Source: Trypanosoma brucei gambiense DAL972 (taxonomy: Eukaryota > Euglenozoa > Kinetoplastea > Trypanosomatida > Trypanosomatidae). From it: a stretch of 64,000 bases of DNA. The first letter of the stretch is position 1. Every line of letters starts with the position of its first letter. The notes under the pieces were generated by a model. That model worked only from the letters and a program-made list of their open reading frames with translations. It was not told where the DNA came from and did not search any database. Shown here piece after piece: positions 21,698 through 31,370 of the stretch. The position numbers and the translations under genes are program-made. The stretch covers positions 3,782,001 to 3,846,000 of the forward strand of contig NC_026743.1 in assembly GCF_000210295.1 (NCBI RefSeq), given 5' to 3'.

Positions 21698-22522
21698 ATG
21701 TGCCGGAAGCAGCCAGCTGCCGTTAGGATGACAGCAGTACCTGTGGCAGCTGCGGTCTTTGTCCTTCGTGGCGGCCCTGTACACTACGAAGGTGCCTGGC
21801 GCCGCGGTGCACAGTCTCTGGTTACCTTTAGCACACATGTGGGCTTGACACCGTCCTTCTCCCCTTCGGCAGTCCACATCGCCCCGCAGCTGTTCCAACG
21901 GCGGTGCCGCAGCTTTCACTTTTATCTCAATCTTAGCGATGCGGCGGAAACGCGGCGACACGTCGAGGAGGACCTCGCACGTATCGACCAGGAGCACCAG
22001 CGCGGAACTATGACTCACCTCCATGCGCTGTTAAACCTTGCACTCGCGCATTACCAAGGCGGGGATTACGTAGCGGCCCGGGAGTACGCGATTCACGTCC
22101 ACGAAAGGACGTTGCAACACAGCAAGGATGCAACCTTCCTGTACTTCACGGCTACCACTTGTGCAAGGTGCGCTGGGGCTTTGGCCGATGCCTACGAGGC
22201 GCATGTGCGTGAAACAGAAGAGGCTGCTGCTGTGTCCTCAACATTAGCACCACCCGTGTCAACTCTCCTTAGGGCAGAGCGGGTTATTGCGAAGCTTCGG
22301 GAGGATGCCAGAAGGTACGAAGGTATTGCGCAGCGAATGCTTAACCGACCGGATAAGGCCTTTATGCGGAAGGTGTCGACAACATGGACAGAAGACTCGC
22401 GGCAGGACGATGAGGAGCCGCAAGAACCTTTCGGAGAACAGTGGAAAGAGCGTCGCAAACGACCGGAGCATGCGGCCATCCGGCAGCACTACAAGAATTG
22501 TGGTATTGGTGTACCGAAGTGA
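21698..22522 (+). CDS. Hypothetical protein, possibly mitochondrial, TPR-like helices, 274 aa
   Basis: The ATG at 21698 or the next one at 21728 could start it. The N-terminus is Arg/Ala/Val-rich and lacks acidic residues for about 25 positions, which fits a mitochondrial targeting peptide. Residues 80-170 (LNLALAHYQGGDYVAAREYA and following) resemble a helical repeat of TPR type. The C-terminal 60 residues are highly charged. I recognise no named family. Confidence 0.7.
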   Translation: MCRKQPAAVRMTAVPVAAAVFVLRGGPVHYEGAWRRGAQSLVTFSTHVGLTPSFSPSAVHIAPQLFQRRCRSFHFYLNLSDAAETRRHVEEDLARIDQEHQRGTMTHLHALLNLALAHYQGGDYVAAREYAIHVHERTLQHSKDATFLYFTATTCARCAGALADAYEAHVRETEEAAAVSSTLAPPVSTLLRAERVIAKLREDARRYEGIAQRMLNRPDKAFMRKVSTTWTEDSRQDDEEPQEPFGEQWKERRKRPEHAAIRQHYKNCGIGVPK

Positions 22523-23029
22523 ATGAAGTGGAGGTGCAACCACTGCTAGCACTAAATGGGAGAGATGTCACACTGATGTGGGGGACGTTGGGATGCCCAC
22601 GGGGAAGAATAAGTTACGTTGTTTGGTGGGGATGTTGGTCTCTGATATCCTTATTGAGAGTTGCAACGCGGCCCAACCTGACAGCTAGAAGTACAGGGTC
22701 GCGACCGGCGTGTGTGTGTGTGTGTGTGTATGTGTATGCGTTGGGTGCTCATCACTGTGATTGTCGCTGTTGTGGTGTGTTGCGTCGTAGAAAGAGCTGG
22801 TGCTATGGATCCCTTTGCTCTGTCATTTGTTTTACAACGTTTTTCTACTCTAGCTATTATAGCACCTCTCTTTCTCTGGAAGGTATTTCGAAGGGGCGGC
22901 ACGTGGTCCTATTTCCTGAGGAGGACGCTGACGCACGTTGACAGTCGCAGAGGGTGACAAAAGTTGTACTAGTTTGTGCGCAAGGGATACAAGACGGGAA
23001 AGAAGTTGGGGAACGCAGTTAAGGAAAAC
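22523..23029 (+). other. Intergenic region with a TG repeat and a possible small membrane ORF
   Basis: A (TG)n block lies at 22711-22729. Directly after it, ATGs at 22730 and 22736 open a frame to 22957 of about 75 residues with two hydrophobic segments (WVLITVIVAVVVCCVV and LAIIAPLFLWKVF) and a basic end. No clear splice acceptor precedes it, so it may be untranslated. Confidence 0.35.
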
Positions 23030-23830
23030 ATGCGACGCTGCGCGGCATGCCTTACTTCGTTGCCCGTTTCGAGCCCCACCGGTGCCGCTGTTGGTGCCCC
23101 TGCCGCGCCTTTGAAAACTCAAGCACCGAGCAATCGATCGCTTCTCGGGTACCCTCTGCGCCGTGCAGCAGCCATGGAGATGCTTTATGGTGGTATCTGT
23201 ATCCAACATCTTGCGCAACCGCCGTTCCCGCTGCGTAAAATACAGTCGGAAAGCCTCCCACCTCCATCACTACAGGGGGAACGTGATGACTTGGAGCTTG
23301 AAGTAAAAGACTCCACAGGTAATGTCATGGGGTATCGACTATTCCCCGTTAACATCGGCATACGAGCCCGCACAGAATCCGTTCGAGTACGTAGTGAGGA
23401 CTGTTATAAGCGCTTCTTGGCTCAAAAGCACTGTGCAGCGGCGGGTGTCCCTCTGCAGTTCCCCGCACCGTCGAGTATAACGAACAGCAACTGCCTCGCC
23501 ACTCCAAGGGCCGCCTCTCACTTTCACCCGCCATCATCAAGTCTATCCCTCTTCACACGGCCAGCTGACTCCCAAGGTGGTGACGTTGGCCGAACGACGC
23601 CAGCAGATGTGGCCGCGTACCATCCGCGTGCATGGCGGCCTTATCAGATGCTGAAGCCAATGCCACACAACTGGGGCCCAGCCGTCCGGTCCTCCGGTGT
23701 ACGTGGGCCTCACATGCAGTTGTTGCAGGAACGGATCGACAAGAAGGGTTTTGGGTGGAAACGCAAGTCTCGATCGCTGTGGCAACAGGATATTTCGACA
23801 GCTGGGTTTCGCCCCAAACGGTACTTCTGA
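23030..23830 (+). CDS. Hypothetical protein, 266 aa
   Basis: The open frame begins at a GTG; the first ATG is 23030. The N-terminus (MRRCAACLTSLPVSS) is basic and lacks acids for over 70 residues, suggesting mitochondrial import. The middle has a short ordered stretch (LELEVKDSTGNVMGYRLFPV). The C-terminus is Pro/Ser-rich, then basic (WGPAVRSSGVRGPHM and KKGFGWKRKSRSLW). It could be a kinetoplastid mitochondrial ribosome or RNA-associated protein, but that is only a guess from composition. Confidence 0.65.
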   Translation: MRRCAACLTSLPVSSPTGAAVGAPAAPLKTQAPSNRSLLGYPLRRAAAMEMLYGGICIQHLAQPPFPLRKIQSESLPPPSLQGERDDLELEVKDSTGNVMGYRLFPVNIGIRARTESVRVRSEDCYKRFLAQKHCAAAGVPLQFPAPSSITNSNCLATPRAASHFHPPSSSLSLFTRPADSQGGDVGRTTPADVAAYHPRAWRPYQMLKPMPHNWGPAVRSSGVRGPHMQLLQERIDKKGFGWKRKSRSLWQQDISTAGFRPKRYF

Positions 23831-23935
23831 GGTTGGGGAATATATATGGTTATGGTGGACAGCAACAACTTTCTTTCCCTCCATTTTCTTTTGTGGAAAC
23901 TGGACTGCCGTAACCATCGATTGGGCACAACAGGG

Positions 23936-23967
23936 ATCACTTTCACTTTCCTATCTTCTTTGTTGAG
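23936..23967 (+). promoter_or_regulatory. Likely trans-splice acceptor
   Basis: A T/C-rich tract (CACTTTCACTTTCCTATC and on) ends in GAG at 23965-23967, 90 bases before the ATG at 24057. Confidence 0.5.
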
Positions 23968-24056
23968 AATATGGAGTAATCGTGTGCTTCACCGCTGTCG
24001 CCATTACCACTACCTAAAATACCCCTTAGTAGCAGTAATAATAGTGACAAGCAGTA

Positions 24057-26651
24057 ATGGATTTCCGAACTATCCGGCAATTAGTTGCCGTTGCAGAAGA
24101 ACTGTATGCTTGCGGTCATTCGCTCCATGCCTTCGCCACGCTGAACGCGCTGCTGGAACGCGGGACGACCATTCCCAGATGGTATTGGGGAGAGGAAATA
24201 TACATTAGGGTGAGAGCCGCAGAAATGCTGTTGGAGTCAGATCAGTTGAGTGGTGCTTCCGAGGCTGCGCGCCTCGACTTAGTTCATTCGGTGCTTGCGC
24301 CAGTGTTTTCTCGTCGCTTCTTTGAGAGAGTCACCATGGAACCAATTGTATGGGAAAAAAACAACGATGCAAGTAATGGAAGTATTCATTGCAACGGCAC
24401 GAGTGCTGGTATTACCGCCAGCCGTGTTACCAGAGGGGGGAAAGGCGGGGGCCCACGAAGGGGAAAAGGGCAACACAAAGAATGTAGGAACAAGGAGGAA
24501 AATGAGGAAAGGGAAGCTGACAATGGCAATGTCGTCCCTATCGCTCTTGTTTGCAGGGCGTACGCCCTCAACGCAGCGGTGCATCGGCGTTGGTTGCGTT
24601 ACGCGCAGGCAATTAAGCTACTGGAAACGGCGCAACACTGGTGTTCCATTGTTTTCGCGGCGCTTCCCAGGGCCCCGCAAAGGCTAGAAGGGACTGATAA
24701 TGTGGGGAAGCAGGAGTACGAAGAGCGTCACTGTTGCGAGGCGTACCTTGCTGCAGAGTTATGCCGCGTGTACTACGCACAACTTATGACCACACTAGGA
24801 GCAGCAGCGGATGGCCACCTAAGTAACGCGGTGGCTCTTCACCAAACCCGCCGGCAGGCCCTGGATGGACTGCTCCGAACCGCAAAGGAGTACCCGAAGT
24901 TTGTGAACTCGCACCCCGTCAGCTCGATCAAAACGGAGAAACGCTGCTCAGCTCAGTGCCTCTCTTCAGCAGAAAACCCCTTCTCTACCAGGGCAGCAGC
25001 GCGTCTCCTCGGTCATTATTGTTGCTGTGCACTTGCTTTTGACTATCGGCTTACTGATGTTGTTAGGCAGCTCGAGCAATGCGAGTCTCTTTTTGGGCAC
25101 TCGCGCGAGTTGAGCTATATGCGACAGCTCCTAACGGCGGCGCACCACGGCCCACAAGCAGTGACAGCCATAAGAAACGAACCTTGTCTCAAGCGTTCGC
25201 GGGATGAGTTAGAAAATGGTGTCGATGTTAGGGTCGGGTGGGTCTCTGACGGTGTGTTGAACGCCCTGGGGACGTATATTACGCTGTACTTGGCGGTGGG
25301 AACTGGGGAAAATGTGGAGCACAACAAAGCCAGCGCCGAAGGTGAATGCAACGTGGACGTGAAGCGGGTCTTTCACACCACGATGGAACGTATCGATGAG
25401 GAAATGACTCTCTTGACCACTGCGGCGTCTTGCGGCTCGAAGGAGAAGCTATTGTCTCCAACTTTACTTTGTAGTTCCCCCTCGTCGAACATTCGTTTTC
25501 TTGTCATATTAAAGTGTGCGACTCGTTTAACGCTGATATGTCACAGCCTTTCTCAGCTCTATGTTGGGGAAGCGATCCTTCACCTCTCGCAGCTCAGGCG
25601 CTACATGGAAGTCTTCACCAAAGACACACAACGGTTGTCAGCATATTACCACTTGCTGGCAGCCCAAACGGCGGCTATGCTTTCACTACGCCATATCCCA
25701 GGAACCTTGACGACACCGAATGATAGGTCCCGAGTTGCTGGTGGTAGCGACAACGCCGAGCAGGCTGGTACCTATTCAAATCACGAAAGCTTCACAGTTG
25801 AAAAAAATGATATGGAAGACACTGCAGGGTTTGATGTGGGTTTACCATATGCTCATATTAGGGCAGCGGAGGCTGTCGCGGCCCACATCGTTCAGCCCTG
25901 CAACCCATCTTTCAAACTGCTCGTGTCCCTCATGAAAGGAGCCTTACTACAACACGCGTCACATGTTGGAGCCACGCTGCAATTAGTCAACGGTGGCTTT
26001 ACGGTTTCACCACTCCCTATCAACCAGCGCCGTCGGTGCGCAGCTGCTTTCGAGGACATTATAGATGCACTGAGGCTAAGTGAGGCAAAAACGAATGTAA
26101 AAGAAGAGGAGATGGGAAGAGGGGCGCTGGCTAAGGCAGAGTTTGAGGAGGCGTTGCAATGCGCGTGGAATGTTGACAATCGGCTCTTATTGTTACTGAT
26201 GCGCGGGCTCCTAACTTTAACCGAAGGGAAGGATGGACACACAGCCAACCTGTTCTTTACCGAAGCAACAAGGCAGGCGCTGAGCTGCTTTGGTACAAAG
26301 AGTAGTATCACTGCGGAGTGCCTACATAGGCTTTCAGTGGCTCGCCGGGATTGTGAGCAGGTGCAGCTTCTGCCACCGGATCCCTCATCCGTGTCGCCTG
26401 TCTTGTTTGGTAGCTTGCAAGAGCTGCTCGACCACACGGACATCGTTGTGGGGAGTGCTCAGCGTACCTTCAGCATCGCTGCACAGCTGGCCTCTTACGG
26501 TAACCGTGCGGTGATGCTGCATTGCGTTTCGAGTGCGGGGATCCCCACCGAACAGGAAATGTGGAGCCAAATTGTTAGTGAGTGGGACAGTGAGGTACAT
26601 CACGTTTGCACGACACTGAGAGGTGACTTGATACATGCACTATCGCTTTAA
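24057..26651 (+). CDS. Large helical repeat protein, 864 aa (cohesin loader Mau2/Scc4 considered)
   Basis: A single long frame from a clear ATG. It is mostly alpha-helical with TPR-like segments: an N-terminal block (RQLVAVAEELYACGHSLHAF), a Gly/Lys/Glu-rich low-complexity insert at residues 120-160, helical pairs around 185-300 and 320-400, and a helical C-terminal half (KLLVSLMKGALLQHA, NRLLLLLMRGLLTLTEG). No catalytic motif or membrane segment stands out. The layout of scattered TPR helices over about 850 residues reminds me of the cohesin loader Mau2/Scc4, but I see no diagnostic motif. Other TPR scaffolds are equally possible. Confidence 0.75.
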   Translation: MDFRTIRQLVAVAEELYACGHSLHAFATLNALLERGTTIPRWYWGEEIYIRVRAAEMLLESDQLSGASEAARLDLVHSVLAPVFSRRFFERVTMEPIVWEKNNDASNGSIHCNGTSAGITASRVTRGGKGGGPRRGKGQHKECRNKEENEEREADNGNVVPIALVCRAYALNAAVHRRWLRYAQAIKLLETAQHWCSIVFAALPRAPQRLEGTDNVGKQEYEERHCCEAYLAAELCRVYYAQLMTTLGAAADGHLSNAVALHQTRRQALDGLLRTAKEYPKFVNSHPVSSIKTEKRCSAQCLSSAENPFSTRAAARLLGHYCCCALAFDYRLTDVVRQLEQCESLFGHSRELSYMRQLLTAAHHGPQAVTAIRNEPCLKRSRDELENGVDVRVGWVSDGVLNALGTYITLYLAVGTGENVEHNKASAEGECNVDVKRVFHTTMERIDEEMTLLTTAASCGSKEKLLSPTLLCSSPSSNIRFLVILKCATRLTLICHSLSQLYVGEAILHLSQLRRYMEVFTKDTQRLSAYYHLLAAQTAAMLSLRHIPGTLTTPNDRSRVAGGSDNAEQAGTYSNHESFTVEKNDMEDTAGFDVGLPYAHIRAAEAVAAHIVQPCNPSFKLLVSLMKGALLQHASHVGATLQLVNGGFTVSPLPINQRRRCAAAFEDIIDALRLSEAKTNVKEEEMGRGALAKAEFEEALQCAWNVDNRLLLLLMRGLLTLTEGKDGHTANLFFTEATRQALSCFGTKSSITAECLHRLSVARRDCEQVQLLPPDPSSVSPVLFGSLQELLDHTDIVVGSAQRTFSIAAQLASYGNRAVMLHCVSSAGIPTEQEMWSQIVSEWDSEVHHVCTTLRGDLIHALSL

Positions 26652-27566
26652 ATATACGGTATATACGATGGTATGCGGAGCATGCCCCTATAAATTTCCT
26701 TCAATGGTTTCTTTTCAGATAGCAATCCTGTGAGATCTTACTCGCTTTGTGAGAGTGTTCTTGATGACGAAGAGGAAAACGCGACGTTATAGCCTTGCTT
26801 GTCCTATATCATGTGCAGACTTATTTCCTTGTGAGTTGGAGGTGGTCTATCCATGTGCACGCTCTTAGTTGCACCCATAGACGCTGGGGGTTGGTACCGC
26901 AACAACGGTCGGAAAGTGTGCTCTACCCGGTCCGTCACCACTTGGCAGGAAGAGTTAGCACCGACAAGAGATGGTCGTTATACCATGGAGAGTCACTGAT
27001 CCCCAATTTTTTATTATTTGATTATTCCTCTCCGTGATTTCATTTGGTTGTGTCACACTCACATTTTGTCAAGACTAACGCTGTGTGCTAACTATGATTC
27101 CCCCTCCCCGTCTTCACACGTGGCACACCTCCTGACTCTCGTTTCCCATGAGATACCTGTGATTACCCAGCACATGTGCAGCTGACTTATCGCTCGCGTC
27201 TCCGAGCCACCCGTCAACAATTTAATAGGGAAGTGAAGGGGTTGGAATCAAAAAGAATGGACAAAGTTATATATAACAGATGAGTCATCAGTTGCGTTGT
27301 TTCTTGTCTGTAGGAACTTTTTTGGCCTGCGGACACTTGTGAGAAGCGTGCATTTGTCAATGAACAGTGGCAGAGCCCGGGCCGCGTTAACATTTAATAA
27401 CCCCGGTGTGCCTGTATCTTTGGCGCACAAAGCGGGTGCGTGCCTATCCGGCATTGGTGGGACTTCTGCGTTTGCTATTCTCTCATCGTTATCTCTCCAT
27501 TTTTTTTTCCTCACCAACTATGAGTACAACACCAGTAACTGAAATATTTGACCACTGACAAGCTTA
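26652..27566. other. Intergenic region before PEX12
   Basis: 915 bases without a convincing gene. A T/C tract (CCATTTTTTTTTCCTCACC) at 27499-27517, followed by CACCAG near 27535, is the likely splice acceptor for PEX12. Confidence 0.65.
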
Positions 27567-28754
27567 ATGATAGAGAGTAATTTGCTCTCGCAGGTTAACA
27601 CCGCTTCCCCCCTTCCCACCTTTATGGAAGTGGAGCTTGTGAACTCCATCAATACCACCGTGGGAAAAGCCTTCCAGTTCGCTCATGTCTTTCTCGCTGA
27701 AAAGTGCGACTATTTGGCAGCGCTTTTACCCTATAACTCGGAAATTTGGTTGGTTCTTCATGCATTACTTGAACACCGCCTACTTTTCCACGCCGATACG
27801 TCCTTTGCCGAGATGATGTTCAGCCTCTGCCGTGGGACAATCATTTCGCCATCACGACCGCTACCCAGTCAAGGGAGGCTGTCATGGCTGCTGCGTGGCC
27901 CGCCACCCGTCCCCCCTTTAGAAGCCCGCATGATGGACACACCCGCAGCGACAGACTCTCGTGCAGTAGGCGAAGCCATGGTAGGTATGAAGGCAGGGGA
28001 AATTGCAGCAGCGGATAGGGCCCCATACGGGCACCTGAAATTCCGACCCCTTACCAACCGACAGAAGTACATTACACTCTTTCTCCTCACGGTGAAGCCG
28101 TACCTACAGCAGCGCCTTGCTTCATGGTATGAGGCAAACAAAGACGCACAAGTGGCGGGAGAATCACAGTCTGGTAGCGCTTTGAGTCGGCAAACCCTCG
28201 GGGCACGCTTGAAACAACTCGCTCTGCAGCTCTACCCAGCGCTCCACGCCGGTTGGGAAGGCCTCAATTTAGCCTTCAAGATCCTCTTCCTTCTAGAACT
28301 GACGCCTTATACAGCACCGCTCCACCGGATTTTTAGTATTGTGCTTCGTCGCCCCACAGGTGATGACCTCATCGCTGCTTCAAATCCGCGTGCTCAGGCT
28401 GCCCTAATGCTTGGCCGTGTATTGATTGTCGTGCTTCTCCTTGGTTTCCGTCTAATGGAATTCAGTGGCAACACGGGTGGGGCTAGTCCTTCTCATGCCA
28501 ACAGCGATGACCTGACCATCCCACGCCCACCTGAGTGGGGCGTCGATGTGGTAGTCCCACCGGGCACACCGGACCCTCAGCCGGGTGTCTGTCCCGTTTG
28601 TGAGCGACCAGTTACCAATGCCGCGGTGTGTACCGTGAGTGGGGTGGTGGGATGCTATCCCTGTCTCACACAATTCGCACGGGAGAAGAATGCCTGCCCG
28701 GTTACACGGGCACCCATGTCGTTGGAGTGCGTTCGACGCATTTATGAGTGCTGA
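27567..28754 (+). CDS. PEX12: Peroxin-12 (PEX12), RING peroxin of glycosomes
   Basis: A 395-aa product. The N-terminal Pex2/Pex12 domain shows LLEHRLLFHADTSFAEMMF, LTVKPYLQQRLASWYE and LYPALHAGWEGLNLAFKILF, and has several hydrophobic helices that fit membrane passage. A C-terminal RING-like region from about residue 341 (CPVCERPVTNAAV, GCYPCLTQF, NACPVTRAPM) has fewer zinc ligands than a full RING, which is typical of PEX12. With PEX2 and PEX10 it forms the ubiquitin ligase that recycles the import receptor PEX5. In trypanosomes the organelle is the glycosome, which holds most of glycolysis. Confidence 0.92.
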   Translation: MIESNLLSQVNTASPLPTFMEVELVNSINTTVGKAFQFAHVFLAEKCDYLAALLPYNSEIWLVLHALLEHRLLFHADTSFAEMMFSLCRGTIISPSRPLPSQGRLSWLLRGPPPVPPLEARMMDTPAATDSRAVGEAMVGMKAGEIAAADRAPYGHLKFRPLTNRQKYITLFLLTVKPYLQQRLASWYEANKDAQVAGESQSGSALSRQTLGARLKQLALQLYPALHAGWEGLNLAFKILFLLELTPYTAPLHRIFSIVLRRPTGDDLIAASNPRAQAALMLGRVLIVVLLLGFRLMEFSGNTGGASPSHANSDDLTIPRPPEWGVDVVVPPGTPDPQPGVCPVCERPVTNAAVCTVSGVVGCYPCLTQFAREKNACPVTRAPMSLECVRRIYEC

Positions 28755-29388
28755 AGGCCACACGGTCTTGGCGCTAGTGGATGGAAAAAAGCACCGGACC
28801 CAAATACGAGTACGGTGTTAGTGGTGTGCTACATAACCGCGGATGTGTGCAGGTTTGGTAGGAACAGCGCTATCTGCTGATCCCTTGTCGGTGCTCGTTC
28901 GTTGGAATTATACTAAAAACGTGTGAAGGCAAAGACACATAGGGAAGGGGAAACAAACAGGAAGAAGGGTAACAATAAGAAAATTAGCTGGGTGTGGTGT
29001 TTGAATGTATCCTGATGACGAGTTAGAACCGAAAAAGTGACGCGTAAGTGGTGCCCTCCAAGGATGAATAAGGGGATGGGTCCCTAATGGATTGGGGTGG
29101 GAAGGGACAAAGTGGGTGGTGCCGTTTATTCGGACGTACACGAGGAGAGGGAACAGTCGCGAGTTGGTAAAGGGCGGGAACTACTTGCACTTATACGTTA
29201 ACGGTGGAACAGCAAACTATCCGCCACACTATCCCACGTGTTCAACCTTTCCATAGTCTCTTCGGCGTTCTTTAATTCTCTATGTGGGGTGATGAGTGAA
29301 GTACAGAAGGAAAGACGAGGAGTTCTTCCACGGTGGCGCACCGGTTGGCAGTAGGGTTAGGGTGAAGAGACCGGTGGTCCCTAGCGGT
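28755..29388. other. Intergenic region
   Basis: Purine-rich 3' UTR-like sequence, then a T/C tract near 29232-29280 before the next gene. A 20-codon upstream ORF starts at 29292. Confidence 0.6.
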
Positions 29389-29859
29389 ATGCCAAACATA
29401 AAGGGAGGGGTTGGTAGCTTCTTGATGCGCCGCGCTGCACCAAAGAGCATACGTCAGAAATATCAGACAGGTCCACAATTCTATAAGCGCAAGTTTTTTC
29501 AGTTCCAAAAGGGCCACCACCGCCTGCACCGTCGTATCAGTGGAGTTCAAACCGGATCCCCAACACACCAGAGGGAGTACGAGAGGTTCCACCACCTCCC
29601 GGGCGATGTCCGTACGCGACCGCAATTCGACTTTACCTTCGGTGAAACCCGGGCGGACCGGGTGATGTTCGCGTGGCGAAAGCGGGGGGACCTTCAACTA
29701 TACCAAATGAGCGGCAGAGGTGAAACGTTCGTATGCTACCGCTGTGGCTATCCCGTGCGTAGTCAGCTTGTGGCGGTTAAAGCTGACAATTGGGATTACC
29801 GTATGTGTTATCGCTGCTACACAAATACAGTGCACCGTGGCATGGAAAACGATACGTAG
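29389..29859 (+). CDS. Small basic protein with a pair of CxxC motifs, 156 aa
   Basis: The frame extends up to 29296, but only through a GTG that directly follows a stop; the first ATG is 29389 (MPNIKGGVGSF). The product is very rich in Arg, Lys, Phe and Tyr. Two CxxC motifs near the end, FVCYRCGYPV and RMCYRCYTN, 26 residues apart, could bind one zinc ion. Small basic zinc-ribbon proteins like this are common among mitochondrial ribosomal and RNA-binding proteins of kinetoplastids, but I cannot name it. Confidence 0.7.
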   Translation: MPNIKGGVGSFLMRRAAPKSIRQKYQTGPQFYKRKFFQFQKGHHRLHRRISGVQTGSPTHQREYERFHHLPGDVRTRPQFDFTFGETRADRVMFAWRKRGDLQLYQMSGRGETFVCYRCGYPVRSQLVAVKADNWDYRMCYRCYTNTVHRGMENDT

Positions 29860-30266
29860 GCTTGTGGCGAGTAAATGGTACTGAAAAAGATGTCGAAGTA
29901 CGAGACGAATAAAAGCCTATCTCGTCCACTGAGAAAGGAAACGTGACTGCTGCGTACCCGACTTTTTTCAGTTTAACATGGGCGTGTACGGTTTGTCCTT
30001 GGTTTTGACCAGCACATCATTTGCCTGTGCATGTGTCAGGGTGGTTGCGGAATGAATGATTATGGCAATGTCACCATTACACCTCTGTACTGCATACCCT
30101 TCCCCCCGTAGTCATCTGCTTTTCTGTCTTCAAGGCTCCTTTACCCAAACATATCGCTTTTTACCCACTGTGCGTTCGGCCGTAACATACAAATATACAT
30201 TAGTTGCACAAGCACGCGTGTGAACCCAGGGAGGCGAAGTTGTTTGGCATTTGGCGGGGTGACCTG
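29860..30266. other. Intergenic region
   Basis: It holds the likely splice acceptor of the next gene: a C/T-rich stretch at 30099-30134 ending in TTCAAG. Confidence 0.6.
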
Positions 30267-30992
30267 ATGAACTACGCCGACGGTAACTACTACGACTCCC
30301 AGCAGGCAGCGGGTTATTACTACCCTGAGGGGCAACAGATGGACGACGGTTATACTATTGACCTCCGCCCACCTGATATCACTGAACAACAAGACAATAT
30401 CATTCAATTAGTTGCAAAGTACGTGGTAGCGTCGTGTGATGGTGCTCGGTACCAGAACAAGCTAATGAAGAAGACGAAGTTTAATTCATACTTTGCCTTC
30501 CTCGCCTCACCAGAGCATAAGTATCACGAGTATTACCAGTACCTTGTTCGTAGTTATACACACTGGCGCCACGTCGCTGCAGCGAGTGCCGCCAACCAGG
30601 ACAACAATGAGGGTTACGCCTTCTACACGGAGCAGCTTCAGCAGCAAATGTACGATGCCAATATGTATTATGCCCATGCCTACAACATAGCTGCAGCAGA
30701 TAACTTGGCGGCATCCGCGTCAACAGTGGTTGGCACGGCAACGGGTGGATATTATGATGCCAACAGCGCTTTTCCCCTTCATAACCAACAGCCACAACCC
30801 GAGCCGCTGAGGGGTAAATCCGTTCTTGGAAATGCGAGCGACGCAATTAGTCAACCACTCGGGGAAGCTGAAAGCAGAAAACGTACCCGCTCTGCAACAC
30901 CATTGGAAAGCAGCGATGATGAGGAAGAGGATCAAGGAGTGGAGTTTGTCATGGAAAATGGTGTCGCCAGGGCTGTCCCAAGGAGATCTTGA
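30267..30992 (+). CDS. SURP (SWAP) domain protein, likely splicing factor 3a subunit 1-like
   Basis: The open frame starts at a TTG; the first ATG is 30267, giving 241 aa. After a Tyr/Gln-rich N-terminus, residues about 32-97 form a SURP module: ITEQQDNIIQLVAKYVVASC, then FNSYFAFLASPEHKYHEYYQ and YLVRSYTHW. SURP modules occur in SF3A1/Prp21 of the U2 snRNP and other splicing factors. The middle is Tyr/Ala/Asn-rich and the C-terminus has a Ser-Asp-Asp-Glu acidic stretch (LESSDDEEEDQGVEF) like a phosphorylation site. Only one SURP module is visible; SF3A1 usually has two, so this may be another splicing protein. Confidence 0.8.
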   Translation: MNYADGNYYDSQQAAGYYYPEGQQMDDGYTIDLRPPDITEQQDNIIQLVAKYVVASCDGARYQNKLMKKTKFNSYFAFLASPEHKYHEYYQYLVRSYTHWRHVAAASAANQDNNEGYAFYTEQLQQQMYDANMYYAHAYNIAAADNLAASASTVVGTATGGYYDANSAFPLHNQQPQPEPLRGKSVLGNASDAISQPLGEAESRKRTRSATPLESSDDEEEDQGVEFVMENGVARAVPRRS

Positions 30993-31370
30993 ACAGTGCG
31001 AAGTGAAGCACCTCGAAAGAAACATGGGGAAGTGGAACGAATGTTGCATAAGCGTCGTACTGTCAAAAGAAACAGCAGTGGGAGACCCAAAGGGGGTATG
31101 CCAAAAAAAGTAGGCAACTGCTTCCCATCGATATTCGGTGCCTTTGGTTGCGGCACTCGCTGCAACGCCTGCAGCTCTGCAGTTTAACTGCCAGGAGCAG
31201 GGCTACACCCTGACCTCTGCGTGCCCTCCCTCACTTCCTGGCGCCTAATTGCGCTCTTCTTTAAACACATTCACGTACCGGTCCTGTAACGCAGGAATGT
31301 GAGAATGAAGCTGCCTCTTACTCCGCCATTCCTTCATTCTTCCCCACCTTCCTGACTTAGTTGAAAGAAT
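30993..31370. other. Intergenic region
   Basis: It holds a strong pyrimidine tract at 31313-31358 (CTTACTCCGCCATTCCTTC and on) ending in TTAG at 31360, ten bases before the kinase ATG: a very likely trans-splice acceptor. Confidence 0.7.
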
